From Palsa-504 sp963839095 (lineage in GTDB: Bacteria > Actinomycetota > Actinomycetes > Streptosporangiales > Streptosporangiaceae), in NCBI GenBank assembly GCA_963839095.1, contig CAWIUF010000054.1, forward strand, positions 1 through 64,000: a stretch of 64,000 bases of DNA, in the 5' to 3' direction. This document shows, piece after piece, positions 34,132-43,370 of the stretch. Positions within the stretch are counted from its first letter, which is position 1. Each line of letters begins with the position of its first letter. The notes below the pieces were generated by a model. That model made no database searches. It was not told the DNA's origin and saw only the letters and a program-made list of their open reading frames with translations. The position numbers and the translations under genes are program-made.

Positions 34132-34242
34132 CTAGCTACCCGCACCAACAGCTACTTGCCCTAACAGCTACTGGCGGCAGCTGCGCGCACTAGCTACCGG
34201 CACAAGCTAGCTACCGGCACCACTGCTACGGGCACGAGCTAG
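34132..34242. repeat. CTAG-rich short repeats in the sulfonate operon leader
   Basis: CTAGCTACCGGCAC occurs at 34190-34203 and 34207-34220, with a one-base variant (CTAGCTACCCGCAC) at 34132-34145. Related AACAGCTACT words lie at 34147 and 34164. CTAG occurs six times between 34105 and 34242, although it is usually scarce in such genomes. The region is the mRNA leader between the leader peptide and tauD. Confidence 0.7.
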
Positions 34243-34332
34243 CTCAATGCCCGTGCCCGAACGAGCCGCACCGCTCGGATGCGCGTGCCCAGAAGCCTCG
34301 TTCTTCACCTTCTCCTCGAAAGGCGTACCGCC

Positions 34333-35265
34333 ATGTCTCCCACCCTCACCGCGACCACGCACGTCGAAGTCACCCGGCTGGCCGGCCATATCGGCGCCGA
34401 GCTCACCGGCGTGGACACCGGCACCCCGCTCAGCGACGAGGTGATCGCCAAGATCCGCCAGGCCATCCTGGAGCACAAGGTGGTGTTCCTGCGCGGGCAG
34501 AGCCTGAACTACCGCCGGCAGGTCGCGTTCGCCGAACGGCTCGGCCCGCTCACCCTGGGCCACCCGACGCTGGCCTCGCCGCCCGGCCAGCCGCTGCTGG
34601 AGGAGATCGACTCGCTCAAGGGCGGCAAGGCCAACTACTGGCACACCGACGTCACCTTCGTCGACCAGCCGCCGGCCTTCACCCTGCTGCACGCGGTGGT
34701 GATCCCGCCGGTGGGCGGCGACACCCTGTGGACCAATACCGTCACCGCCTACGAGGGCCTGCCGCCCGAGCTGCGGGACCTGGCCACCCGGCTGCGGGTC
34801 CTGCACACGAACGACTTCGACTACGCCCGCACCTTCAACCGCGGCGAGCAGGTGGACCCGGCGCTGGCCGCGGCGCACGAGGAGTTCGTCTCCACCGTCT
34901 ACGAGACTGAGCACCCGCTGGTGCGCGTGCACCCGGAGACCAGCGAGCGGTCGCTGCTGCTCGGCGGCTTCGCCCGCACCGTGCTGGGCTTCACCCCCCA
35001 TGCGTCGCGGGACCTGATCCGGCTGCTGCAGGACTACATCACCCGGCCCGAGTACACCGTCCGCTGGCAGTGGCGCGCGGATGACCTGGCCATCTGGGAC
35101 AACCGCGCCACCCAGCACTACGCGATCGCGGACTACGGCACCGCGCACCGCCGCGGTGAGCGGGTCACCGTGGCCGGCCCGGTACCGGTCGGCGTGGACG
35201 GCCGCCCGAGCGTCGCGGTCAAGGGCAACGCCTCCGCTTACTACGCCGGCGGCGCGAACCACTAA
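34333..35265 (+). CDS. TauD/TfdA family Fe(II)/2-oxoglutarate dioxygenase
   Basis: The product is 310 residues. The iron site is visible: His104-x-Asp106 in YWHTDVTF and distal His272 in GTAHRRGERV, with the following Arg positioned for 2-oxoglutarate or sulfonate binding. The family oxidises taurine or alkylsulfonates to release sulfite. The ATG at 34333 matches the family start, although the frame is open upstream. It heads the operon with a sulfonate-type ABC importer, so desulfonation for sulfur supply is the likely role. The exact substrate could also be an alkyl sulfate or a phenoxyacetate-like acid. Confidence 0.88.
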   Translation: MSPTLTATTHVEVTRLAGHIGAELTGVDTGTPLSDEVIAKIRQAILEHKVVFLRGQSLNYRRQVAFAERLGPLTLGHPTLASPPGQPLLEEIDSLKGGKANYWHTDVTFVDQPPAFTLLHAVVIPPVGGDTLWTNTVTAYEGLPPELRDLATRLRVLHTNDFDYARTFNRGEQVDPALAAAHEEFVSTVYETEHPLVRVHPETSERSLLLGGFARTVLGFTPHASRDLIRLLQDYITRPEYTVRWQWRADDLAIWDNRATQHYAIADYGTAHRRGERVTVAGPVPVGVDGRPSVAVKGNASAYYAGGANH

Positions 35266-35279
35266 CGGGGAGGACACCC

Positions 35280-36380
35280 ATGAGCACCGAGGCGCAAGCC
35301 ACCACCCAGGCCAAGAAACCCCTGCCCCTCTACAAGCGCAGACGCCGGCGGATCTACGGGGCCGCCGCGCTGGTGCTGGCCGTGATCGTCGGCGTGGTCG
35401 TCTGGGCCACCACCGGCGGCAGCGGTTCCGGCCCGCTGCCCAGCTTCACCATCTCGGTCAGCCAGGGCTCGGTGGCCAGCCCTGACAGCATCATCGAGAG
35501 CCAGCCGTCGCTGGCCAAGCTCATCCCCGCGAAGCTGAAGTACGTGCCGTTCGAGGCCGGGGTGACCGCGATCGCCGAGATGAAGAGCGGCGCGGTGCAG
35601 GCCATCAGCGGGGTCGGCAACCCGCCGGTCACCGAGGCCATCGGCAGCGGCACGGGCGTGACCGTGGTCATGGGCTGGGGTTTCGATGACGACCAGCTGC
35701 TGGTGCCCGCCTCCGTGACGTCGCCGGCCCAGCTGGCCGGCAAGTCGATCGGCGTGCTCGTCGGCTCCTCCGAGGACTACGAGCTGCTGGGCTACCTCGC
35801 CCTTCAGCACCTGACCGGCAAGGTCAAGGTCGTCCCGTTCGCCGACGAGAACGCCGCGGGCGCGGCCGCGCTGTCCGGGGCGATCGACGCCGCCTACCTC
35901 TACGGCAGCCCGGCCACCAAGCTCCTGGCCAAGGGCGACCACTCGCTGGTCAACGCGCAGCAGATCGCCAAGCTCGGCGTCCCCGGCCTGGACGTGATCG
36001 CGGTCTCGAGCAGCCTGATCAAGACCAACCCGGCCCTGGTGCAGTCCTACGTGTGCGCCGAGCTCCAGGGCAGCCGCGACATGACCGGCCCGCAGGCCGC
36101 CAAGTACCTGGCCGCCAGCTCGGCCGTGCAGGGCGTGCCCGGCGACCAGATCGTCGCCGCCACCAAGGACTACCCGTTCATCCTGCCCCAGGATCAGCTG
36201 TACTGGCTCGGCTCCAGCCTGCACGACCCCAGTAGCCGCATCGTCCAGGCTTACGTGCAGACGGGCCAGTTCCTGGTCGGCCAGGGCCGCCTGACCTCGG
36301 CTCCGACCGCGGCCCAGATCGCCTCGCACATCGACAACACGTTCATCAAGAAGGCGCTGGCCGGTGGCTGCTCCAGCTAA
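35280..36380 (+). CDS. ABC transporter substrate-binding protein, sulfonate/nitrate/taurine type
   Basis: The product is 366 residues. It is anchored by one N-terminal membrane helix (IYGAAALVLAVIVGVVVWAT, residues about 24-43) rather than a lipobox. A NMT1/SsuA-type two-lobe domain follows, with FEAGVTAIAEMKSGAVQAIS, SPAQLAGKSIGVLVGSSEDY and the later GAIDAAYLYGSPA. It captures the organosulfur compound outside the cell. It follows tauD by 14 bp with a GGGGAGG ribosome-binding site, and overlaps the ATPase start. Confidence 0.88.
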   Translation: MSTEAQATTQAKKPLPLYKRRRRRIYGAAALVLAVIVGVVVWATTGGSGSGPLPSFTISVSQGSVASPDSIIESQPSLAKLIPAKLKYVPFEAGVTAIAEMKSGAVQAISGVGNPPVTEAIGSGTGVTVVMGWGFDDDQLLVPASVTSPAQLAGKSIGVLVGSSEDYELLGYLALQHLTGKVKVVPFADENAAGAAALSGAIDAAYLYGSPATKLLAKGDHSLVNAQQIAKLGVPGLDVIAVSSSLIKTNPALVQSYVCAELQGSRDMTGPQAAKYLAASSAVQGVPGDQIVAATKDYPFILPQDQLYWLGSSLHDPSSRIVQAYVQTGQFLVGQGRLTSAPTAAQIASHIDNTFIKKALAGGCSS

Positions 36381-37203
36381 CAGCACGCCAGCTAACAGGA
36401 TCGGAGCTGGCCCGGACGCGACGGTCGTCCCCGGCGCCGAGGTCGTGATCAACTCGGTCGGCAAGACCTTCCGCCGAGGCGGCCGGCGCACGGTGGCGCT
36501 GGCCGGGGCGAGCCTGCGGGTCCGGGCGGGTGAGCTGGTCTGCCTGCTCGGGCCGTCGGGCTGCGGCAAGTCGACGTTGCTGCGGATCATCGCGGGGGCG
36601 CTGCCGGCCGACGAGGGGACCGTCACGGTCGGGGGGCGGCCGGTCAGCGGCCCGTCCCCCGACCGGGGCATGCTCTTCCAGACCCCGATGCTGTTCCCCT
36701 GGCTCACGACCAGGAACAACGTCATGTTCGGGCCGAAGGCGCAGCGGGCCGCCCGGCTGCACGAGCGGGACGATCCCGAGCTGGACACCGAGACCGCCGC
36801 GCTGCTGGACCGGGTCGGCCTGGCCGGGTTCGGCGACGCGTTCCCGCACGAGCTGTCCGGTGGCATGAAGCACCGGGCGGCGTTCGCCCGCGCGCTGGCC
36901 ACCCGGCCGTCACTGCTGCTGATGGACGAGCCGTTCGGCGCGCTCGACGCGATCACCCGGGAACGGATGCACGAGTTCCTGCTCGACATCTGGGACCAGC
37001 ACCGCACCACGATCATCTTCGTGACCCACGACATCGAGGAGGCCATCTTGCTCGGCGACCGGGTCGCGGTGATGGGCGGCAGCCCGCCCGGCATCGGGGA
37101 GATCATCGACATTCCGCTCGGCCGGCCCCGGGACGCCCTCGACGTCGATACCGAGGTGTTCCTGAACGCCCGGCGGCGGATCCGGGCCCTGCTGAGGAGC
37201 TGA
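36364..37203 (+). CDS. ABC transporter ATP-binding protein, SsuB/TauB type
   Basis: The product is 279 residues from a GTG overlapping the binding-protein gene by 17 bp. Walker A is GPSGCGKST, the Q-loop is MLFQTPMLFPWLT, the signature is ELSGGMKHR, Walker B is LLLMDEPFGALD and the switch His is in VTHDIEEA. It energises sulfonate uptake. Translational coupling with both neighbours indicates one operon. Confidence 0.9.
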   Translation: MAAPANSTPANRIGAGPDATVVPGAEVVINSVGKTFRRGGRRTVALAGASLRVRAGELVCLLGPSGCGKSTLLRIIAGALPADEGTVTVGGRPVSGPSPDRGMLFQTPMLFPWLTTRNNVMFGPKAQRAARLHERDDPELDTETAALLDRVGLAGFGDAFPHELSGGMKHRAAFARALATRPSLLLMDEPFGALDAITRERMHEFLLDIWDQHRTTIIFVTHDIEEAILLGDRVAVMGGSPPGIGEIIDIPLGRPRDALDVDTEVFLNARRRIRALLRS

Positions 37204-37206
37204 TCA

Positions 37207-38106
37207 ATGTCCCTGTGGAGCACCCTCCCGCCCGACGAGCAGGTTCTCGCCGAACCGGCCGACGGCGAAGCCCTGGCGCTGGCCGAGGACCAGGACGAGC
37301 GCGCCGACCTGGCCGCCTACCGCCGGGCCCGGCGCCGGGCCCGGACCCGCCGGCTCGGGACCGGGGCGCTGGGCCTGGCCGTCCTGGTCGTGCTCTGGCA
37401 GCTGGTCGCCATGCTCATCAGCGACCCGGTCTTCCTGCCGTCGGTGTCCCAGACGGTGGTCAGCTTCGCGCATTACTTCACCCACCCGTACCCCTCGCAG
37501 GGCAAGCCCCTGTGGTACGACGCGCTGACCAGCCTGCGGCGGGTCCTGATCGGCTTCGCGCTGGGCGCCGTGATCGGGGTGGCGCTGGGGGCGGGCATGT
37601 CCGCCAGCCGGATCGTCCGGCACGCGATCGATCCGGTCATCGAGGTCCTCCGGCCGCTGCCGCCGCTCGCGTTCATCCCGCTGTTCATCATCTGGCTCGG
37701 CATCGGCGAGATGCCCAAGGAAGTCCTGATCATGCTGGGCGTGATCCCCGTGATGGCGGTCACCACGGTCGCCGCGCTCGACGAGGTGCCCGACGACCTG
37801 CGGCTGTGTGCCCGGACGCTGGGCGCCTCCCCCCGGTACACGATGCTGCGGGTGCAGATCAGGTCCGCGCTGCCCGGGATCTTGACCGGGATGCGGATCT
37901 CGATGGCGGGCGCCTGGACGTCCATCGTGGCGGCCGAGCTGATCGCGGCCACCAGCGGCCTCGGCTACCTGATCATGCAGGCGGGTGACTACCTGAACAC
38001 GGCCCTGGTGTTCTCCGGCATCATCACGATCGCGATCCTCGGGCTGGTCCTGGACGCTTGCCTGCGCGGCCTGCTCCTGCTGGCCGACCCGAGCCGGCGG
38101 CGCTGA
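37207..38106 (+). CDS. ABC transporter permease, SsuC/TauC type
   Basis: The product is 299 residues. A charged N-terminal extension (about 55 residues) precedes a membrane helix and the BPD_transp_1 domain (five or six helices). The EAA loop is DLRLCARTLGASPRYTMLRV. It forms the channel of the sulfonate importer. It starts three bases after the ATPase stop. No further operon member was seen after it. Confidence 0.9.
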   Translation: MSLWSTLPPDEQVLAEPADGEALALAEDQDERADLAAYRRARRRARTRRLGTGALGLAVLVVLWQLVAMLISDPVFLPSVSQTVVSFAHYFTHPYPSQGKPLWYDALTSLRRVLIGFALGAVIGVALGAGMSASRIVRHAIDPVIEVLRPLPPLAFIPLFIIWLGIGEMPKEVLIMLGVIPVMAVTTVAALDEVPDDLRLCARTLGASPRYTMLRVQIRSALPGILTGMRISMAGAWTSIVAAELIAATSGLGYLIMQAGDYLNTALVFSGIITIAILGLVLDACLRGLLLLADPSRRR

Positions 38107-38183
38107 TATGCCACCTGCCCAGGATCTGAAGACACGCTGATCCGGACCGGAACCGGGCGGTGGGCTCGTCATACGGTGGTGGG

Positions 38184-39800
38184 GTGACCAAGGCTTCGCG
38201 TGCTTCCATCGAGAAGCTGGCGCGCGAGCGCCTGGGTTTCGAGCAGCTCCGGCCCGGACAGCTGCGCGCGGTCGGCGCGCTGGCCGCCGGCCGCGACGTG
38301 CTGGCCGTGCTGCCGACCGGCGCGGGCAAGTCGGCGATCTACGAGCTGGCCGGGCTGCTGCGGGCCGGGCCGGTGGTGGTCGTCTCGCCGCTGATCGCGC
38401 TGCAGGACGACCAGCTCGCCCACCTGAAAGCGGCCGGCCTGCAGGCGGTCGTGCTCAACTCGCAGCAGTCGGCCGGGGCCCGGGCGGCCGCGCTGCTGGC
38501 CTCGTGCGAGTCCGGCACGTTCGTGTTCCTGGCCCCGGAGCAACTGGCCAACGCCCAGGCCCGGGAGGCGGTGCAGCGCGCGCGGCCGGGGTTGTTCGTC
38601 GTGGACGAGGCCCATCTGATCAGCCAGTGGGGCCGCGATTTCCGCCCGGATTACATGCGGCTGGGCGCGGCTGCCGAGGCGGTCGGGGCGCCGGTCCGGC
38701 TGGCGCTGACCGCGACGGCCGCGCCGCCGGTGCGGCAGGAGATCGTGCGGCGGTTCGGGCTGCGCGACCCCGAGGTGGTGATCGGCGACTTCGACCGGCC
38801 GAACATCGAGCTGTCCGTGCACCGTTCGGTCACCGCCGACGACAAGCACGGTGAGCTGGTCCGCAGCGCCGCCGCGGCCGGCGGGGCCGGGATCGTGTAC
38901 GCGGCCACCCACGCCAGCGCGCAGGCCGCCCACGACGTGCTGGCGGCGGCGGGCGAGCGGGTGGCCTTGTATCACGCCGGGCTGTCAGCGGGCGCGCGGC
39001 GGGACGCGATGACGGCGTTCATGGACGGGTCGGCGCGGATCATCGCGGCCACCGTCGCGTTCGGCATGGGGATCGACAAGCCGGACGTGCGCTGGGTGAC
39101 GCACCTCGACCCGCCGTCCTCGCTGGACGCCTACTACCAGGAACTCGGGCGGGCCGGCCGGGACGGCGAGCCGTCGCGCGCGCGGCTGCTGTACCGCTAC
39201 GAGGACTTCGAGACGGCGCGGTACCTGACCGCCCGGGGCGTCTCCGGCGCGGCGGTGGGCAAGGCCGCGGCCGCGCTGGCGGCCGGCGAGCTGACCTCTG
39301 GGGAGCTGGCCGAGCCGGCCGGGCGGCAGCAGATCGCCGCGCTGGTCCGGCTGGCCGACCTGGGCGCGGCGGCGTGGCAGGCCGGCGGCGAGGTCCGCTG
39401 GACCGGGGCGATGACCGTCGCGGACGTGCTGGCGGCGTCGGACGCGCAGACCGAACGCGAGAACGAGATCGAGCGCACCCGGCTGGCGATGATGCGTCAC
39501 TACGCCGAGCACGACGGCTGCCGGCGCTCGTTCCTGCTTTCCTACTTCGGGCAGGACTACCCCGGCCCCTGCGGGAACTGCGACAACGACCGCGAGCACC
39601 CGCAGGCTCCGCCGGACGACGCCTCCGTGCTGCCGTTCGCGGTGGGCGCCCGGGTAGTGAGCGAGCGCTGGGGCGAGGGCACCGTGCAGCGTTACGACGG
39701 CGACCAGGTCACGGTGCTGTTCGACGAGCACGGCTACCGCGAGCTGTACCTGCCGGTCGTCACCCAGCGCGGCCTGCTGCGTGCCGGCGGAGCGACCTAG
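38184..39800 (+). CDS. RecQ-family ATP-dependent DNA helicase
   Basis: The product is 538 residues. Superfamily 2 helicase motifs: LRPGQLRAVGALAAGRDVLA (motif 0), LPTGAGKS (I), SPLIALQDDQ (Ia), VVDEAHLISQWGRDFRPDY (II with DEAH), ALTATAAP (III), and ATVAFGMGIDKPDVR and QELGRAGRDG (V/VI). The zinc-binding subdomain has C..R and PCGNCDN cysteines. No HRDC domain is evident, and a short SH3-like C-terminal tail ends the protein. It unwinds DNA during repair and recombination. The GTG at 38184 was chosen; the gene ends convergently with the amine oxidase, 4 bp overlap. Confidence 0.92.
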   Translation: MTKASRASIEKLARERLGFEQLRPGQLRAVGALAAGRDVLAVLPTGAGKSAIYELAGLLRAGPVVVVSPLIALQDDQLAHLKAAGLQAVVLNSQQSAGARAAALLASCESGTFVFLAPEQLANAQAREAVQRARPGLFVVDEAHLISQWGRDFRPDYMRLGAAAEAVGAPVRLALTATAAPPVRQEIVRRFGLRDPEVVIGDFDRPNIELSVHRSVTADDKHGELVRSAAAAGGAGIVYAATHASAQAAHDVLAAAGERVALYHAGLSAGARRDAMTAFMDGSARIIAATVAFGMGIDKPDVRWVTHLDPPSSLDAYYQELGRAGRDGEPSRARLLYRYEDFETARYLTARGVSGAAVGKAAAALAAGELTSGELAEPAGRQQIAALVRLADLGAAAWQAGGEVRWTGAMTVADVLAASDAQTERENEIERTRLAMMRHYAEHDGCRRSFLLSYFGQDYPGPCGNCDNDREHPQAPPDDASVLPFAVGARVVSERWGEGTVQRYDGDQVTVLFDEHGYRELYLPVVTQRGLLRAGGAT

Positions 39801-41176
39801 ACGGCCGCGGGCGGGCCGAGGTGGACGGCGGACTGGCCGAGCAGGCGTTTGGCCTCGCGGATGCCGCTGGTCAGGGCGCCGTCGGCGTAGGCGAGGCGGG
39901 CGCTCTGGGTGTGCTCGCCGGCGAACAGCAGGCGGCCGCCGACCGGCTCGCCCAGCAGGTCGGCGTCGGCCGGGCTGGCCTCCGGGGGAATGTGGGTGTA
40001 GGCCCCGCCTGTATAGGGGTCGGTGCCCCACGAGGTCACGGCCACCTCGACCGGCTCGGGGCACGGCGTGCCGATCGCCTCGCCCAGCAGGCCGAGGGCC
40101 CAGCGGACGGCCCCGTCCTGGCCCCTGTCGATGATCCGGCCGGCGTCGCTGTGGAAGACGAAGAAGACCAGCGCCGGCCCGGCGCCGAACGCGTCGAGTC
40201 CCATCACCCAGGTGATCCACTCATCGGGATCGCGGGGGAAGATCATCAGGTGCGGGAAGCCGGCCGCGCGCCAGAATGGCTCCTCGAACCGCAGCGCCAC
40301 CTTCTCGAACCGGCCGAACCCGAGCCGCCCGATAGCCGCCAGCCGGTCCGGCGGCAGCCCGGGTGAGAACCGCAAGGCCTCCCGCTTGAGCACGCCGAGT
40401 GGCACCGTCACCACGACGTGCGAGCCCTCCTCGGAGCGGCCTTGGGCGGTCTGGACGCGGACTCCGCCGGCCGAGACCGCGACCTCGGTGACCGGCACGC
40501 CCAGCCGCACATCGACGCCGGCGGCCATCGCGTTCACCAGGCGCCGGTAACCCCCGTCCGGGACATCGCCGAAATAGTTTCCCTCGTACTCGAGTTCGTT
40601 CCACATCCACCGCAGCGACTGGCGCTCGGCCCGGTCGGCGCATTCGGCCTCGATGAACCCGTACAGCATCTGCCGCGCACGCCGGGCCGGGCCCGGGGCC
40701 AGGCCCGCTCCGGTCACGAAGGCCTCGATCGCGTCCGCTGCGGACGCGTCCGGCCCGAGCCGGGCGGCGAGCTGGGCCGCCGCCTCCGGGAAAGGCTCTT
40801 CGTAGAGGCCGAGAACCGCTTGGGTCTCGTCGTCCGCCAGGCGGCGGCCTTCGGCGCAGTCCAACCCGGCCATCTCGGGCACCGGGTCCGCGCTGCGGCG
40901 GGAAACGCCGACCTGCTGCGCGAAGGCGGTCATCGGGTTCCCGCCCGGCATGTGGATCCACGACCCGCCGAGGTCGACGGGCGAGCCGGCCAGGTCGACC
41001 GTGTGCAGGCGGCCGCCGATCCGGTCCCTGGCCTCCAGCACGACGCACTCGACCCCGGCCCGGGTCAGCGCGCTGGCGACGGTCAGGCCCGAGATCCCCG
41101 CGCCGACCACCACCACCCGCTCGACCGGGCCCGCGACCCCGCCGGGAACATCCGACCGCCCGTCATCAAAGCTCAT
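39797..41176 (-). CDS. Flavin-containing amine oxidase family protein
   Basis: The product is 459 residues. The FAD Rossmann motif is VVVVGAGISGLTVASALTRA followed by EARDRIGGR. The substrate-side DLGGSWIHMPGGNP and the C-terminal FAD motif GGRLLFAGEHTQ with YADGALTSGIREAKRLL are those of monoamine/polyamine oxidases. It oxidises an amine to an imine with H2O2 formation; the substrate is unknown. Start at 41176 (an in-frame ATG at 41194 is possible); neither has a strong ribosome-binding site. Confidence 0.88.
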   Translation of the reverse strand: MSFDDGRSDVPGGVAGPVERVVVVGAGISGLTVASALTRAGVECVVLEARDRIGGRLHTVDLAGSPVDLGGSWIHMPGGNPMTAFAQQVGVSRRSADPVPEMAGLDCAEGRRLADDETQAVLGLYEEPFPEAAAQLAARLGPDASAADAIEAFVTGAGLAPGPARRARQMLYGFIEAECADRAERQSLRWMWNELEYEGNYFGDVPDGGYRRLVNAMAAGVDVRLGVPVTEVAVSAGGVRVQTAQGRSEEGSHVVVTVPLGVLKREALRFSPGLPPDRLAAIGRLGFGRFEKVALRFEEPFWRAAGFPHLMIFPRDPDEWITWVMGLDAFGAGPALVFFVFHSDAGRIIDRGQDGAVRWALGLLGEAIGTPCPEPVEVAVTSWGTDPYTGGAYTHIPPEASPADADLLGEPVGGRLLFAGEHTQSARLAYADGALTSGIREAKRLLGQSAVHLGPPAAV

Positions 41177-41220
41177 GGCGGTCAATGCAACCATCCCGGC
41201 GGAGCCGAAGGGCCAGCGGG

Positions 41221-41348
41221 TTACGGGATGTAGTACATGGGGCTGGGGATCTTGACCTGGTCGGCGCGGGTGTCGTCGATGTCGAAGACGACGGCCGGCT
41301 TGCCCTGGCCGTGCTGGTGGTGGATGGCCGAGCCCAGGTAGGCACCAC
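41221..41348 (-). pseudogene. Remnant of a class B-type acid phosphatase (HAD)
   Basis: Read leftward, the frame gives GAYLGSAIHHQHGQGKPAVV, then FDIDDTRADQVKIPSPMYYI, P and a TAA at 41221. GKPAVVFDIDDT is the DxDxT nucleophile motif of secreted acid phosphatases of PF03767 type. A stop lies just upstream in the same frame, and no start or further domain is present. It is therefore a leftover fragment between the amine oxidase and the MocR gene. Confidence 0.5.
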
Positions 41349-41396
41349 CGGGAAGGTGGCGCTGGCCGTGACGTCAGGTAGTCAGATACTGGGCGG

Positions 41397-42818
41397 GTGG
41401 ATCTGTTCATCGACACGGCCGGCGGCCAGGGCCTGAGCGAGCAGCTCTACGAGCAGATCAGGGGGGCGATCGCGGCGGGCAGGCTCCGGCCCGGGAATCA
41501 GCTGCCGCCGAGCCGCGACGTCGCCCGTCAGCTCGGGATCTCCCGGCACACGGTGACGACGGCTTACGGCCGCCTGGTGGCGGAGGGGTTTGTCTGCGGC
41601 CGGGCCGGAGGCGGCAGCTTCGTGGCCGAAGTCGACGGCCCGGCGCCAGCTCACGGGTCCGGCCGTGCGACCATCCCGACCTCGGTCATGCCGTCACGCC
41701 GCTTCGCCGGCTGGACATCCGGGGACAGCCCGCTGCGGCCGTCCGAAGTCCGGTACGACCTGCGCGCGGGCATCGGCGACGCGCGGCTGTTCCCGGCCGC
41801 GGCCTGGCACCGCCAGGGCCGGCCGGCCGCCGCGCGGCCGGCCGCCACCGGGGACCCGGCGGGGGAGTACGGCCTGCGCCTCGCGATCGCCCGGTGGATC
41901 GGGCGGTCCCGGTCGGTGGCGGCCGAGCCGGACACCGTCGTCGTCACCTCGGGGGCGCAGCACGCCGTCAACCTGGTCGCCCGGGTCATGCTCGAGCCGG
42001 GCGAGACGGTGGCCGTCGAGGACCCCGGCTACCTGCCGGTCGTGCGGCTGCTGCGGTCGCTGGGCGCCCGGGTCGCCGGGGTCCCGGTCGACGAGCAGGG
42101 CCTGATCGTGGACCAGCTTCCGCCGGCCGCGCGGATCGTCTACCTGACCCCGTCGCATCAGTACCCGCTGGGCGCCGTGCTGTCGATGAGCCGGCGCCGC
42201 GAGCTGCTCAGCTGGGCCGCGCGGCACGATGCCGCCATCATCGAGGACGACTACGACAGCGAGTTCCGGCACGTGGACCGCCCGCTCGAGCCGATCCACC
42301 GGCTCGACGACAGCGGCCGGGTCATCTACGTCGGCTCGTTCTCCAAGGTGCTCTCGCCGGAGCTGCGGCTCGGGTTCGCCGTCGTGCCGCCGTCGCTGGC
42401 CGGCCCGGTGACCGCGCTGCGGCAGCTCATCGACTGGCATCCGCCCACCATGGCCCAGTTCGCGCTGGCCGGCCTGCTGGAGGACGGCACGGTGGACCGG
42501 CACCTGCGCCGGGCCGGCCGGATCTACAGCCAGCGCTACCAGCTCGTCCGGGCCGCCCTGGCCGGGCCGCTGAGCCCGTGGCTCTCCGCGCTCCCGGCCC
42601 AGGCCGGGCTGCACCTCACCGCCCGGCTGGGCGATACGTGGGACGAGGACCAGGTGCGGGCGGCCGCGGCCGCCCGGGGCATCGCGACCACGGGGCTGAG
42701 CCAGTGCTTCCATGCGCGTCCGGCCCAGCCGGGACTCGTCATCGGCTTCGGGGCGATCGAGGCCGCCGGGCTCCCGGCGGCACTGGACGGCCTCCGGAAC
42801 TCGTTCGGCGGTCGGTGA
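41397..42818 (+). CDS. MocR/PdxR-family regulator (GntR HTH plus aminotransferase fold)
   Basis: The product is 473 residues from a GTG. The GntR winged helix covers about residues 10-80 (LSEQLYEQIRGAIAAGRLRP; VARQLGISRHTVTTAYGRL). A class I aminotransferase fold follows, with VVTSGAQHAVNLVARVM, IVYLTPSHQYPLG, IIEDDYDSEFR and the PLP lysine Lys317 in GSFSKVLS. The protein should bind PLP and regulate nearby genes. It is codirectional with the cupin gene, and the 68-bp gap between them holds two inverted repeats. Confidence 0.9.
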   Translation: MDLFIDTAGGQGLSEQLYEQIRGAIAAGRLRPGNQLPPSRDVARQLGISRHTVTTAYGRLVAEGFVCGRAGGGSFVAEVDGPAPAHGSGRATIPTSVMPSRRFAGWTSGDSPLRPSEVRYDLRAGIGDARLFPAAAWHRQGRPAAARPAATGDPAGEYGLRLAIARWIGRSRSVAAEPDTVVVTSGAQHAVNLVARVMLEPGETVAVEDPGYLPVVRLLRSLGARVAGVPVDEQGLIVDQLPPAARIVYLTPSHQYPLGAVLSMSRRRELLSWAARHDAAIIEDDYDSEFRHVDRPLEPIHRLDDSGRVIYVGSFSKVLSPELRLGFAVVPPSLAGPVTALRQLIDWHPPTMAQFALAGLLEDGTVDRHLRRAGRIYSQRYQLVRAALAGPLSPWLSALPAQAGLHLTARLGDTWDEDQVRAAAAARGIATTGLSQCFHARPAQPGLVIGFGAIEAAGLPAALDGLRNSFGGR

Positions 42819-42827
42819 ACTTGGTCT

Positions 42828-42865
42828 GGTCGATTTGACCGATCTTGGACCTCGACGCCGGTCCA
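42828..42865. promoter_or_regulatory. Double GGTC/GACC inverted repeats before the cupin gene
   Basis: TGGACC-tcgacgcc-GGTCCA (42846-42865) is a perfect 6-bp inverted repeat with an 8-bp spacer. GGTC-gattt-GACC lies just upstream (42828-42840). MocR-type regulators commonly recognise repeated GGTC/GACC-like words, and this one sits right before the gene that follows MocR. The start of transcription is probably near TAGTCTTTGTAG (42866). Confidence 0.6.
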
Positions 42866-42886
42866 TAGTCTTTGTAGCGTGCCAGG

Positions 42887-43339
42887 ATGCAGCAACTGAC
42901 GACCGAACCTGCCCTGCCCCTGGACACCGCCAGCATGCCCTGGATACCGACGGGTCCGGGCAGTTCCTTCCGGCCGCTGCGCTTCACGGCCGACGGCTGG
43001 TCGGAGCTGATGCGCCTGGAGCCGGGCAGCGTGGTGGCCCTGCACCGGCATACCGGCGAACTGCACGCCTTCAACCTCACCGGGACGCGCGAGATCCTGG
43101 GGACGGGTGAGCTGGTCGAGGTCGGCAACTACGTCTACGAGCCCGCTGGGACGGTCGACACGTGGGGCGCGACGCAGGATGGTCCCTGCGTCGTTCACCT
43201 CAAGGTCAGCGGCGCCATCGAGTATCTCGGACCGGACGGGGAAATAACCGGAACCGTGACCGCGGCCACCCAGCGCGCCATCTACCTGGCCTGGTGCCAG
43301 CGCGAAGGCGTCGTTCCCGACCCGCGGATACTCGGCTGA
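42887..43339 (+). CDS. Cupin, 2,4'-dihydroxyacetophenone dioxygenase-like
   Basis: The product is 150 residues with a single cupin domain: VALHRHTGELHAFNLTGTRE carries HxH and a third His, and YVYEPAGTVDTWG follows. The pattern is that of the dihydroxyacetophenone dioxygenase family, which cleaves a C-C bond next to an aromatic ketone using Fe. The similarity is by motif only. With the oxidoreductase downstream it may degrade an aromatic ketone. No clear GGAGG; CCAGG lies a few bases before the ATG. Confidence 0.75.
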   Translation: MQQLTTEPALPLDTASMPWIPTGPGSSFRPLRFTADGWSELMRLEPGSVVALHRHTGELHAFNLTGTREILGTGELVEVGNYVYEPAGTVDTWGATQDGPCVVHLKVSGAIEYLGPDGEITGTVTAATQRAIYLAWCQREGVVPDPRILG

Positions 43340-43370
43340 ATCCCCGCTACTACTTCAGGAGGCAGACTCG

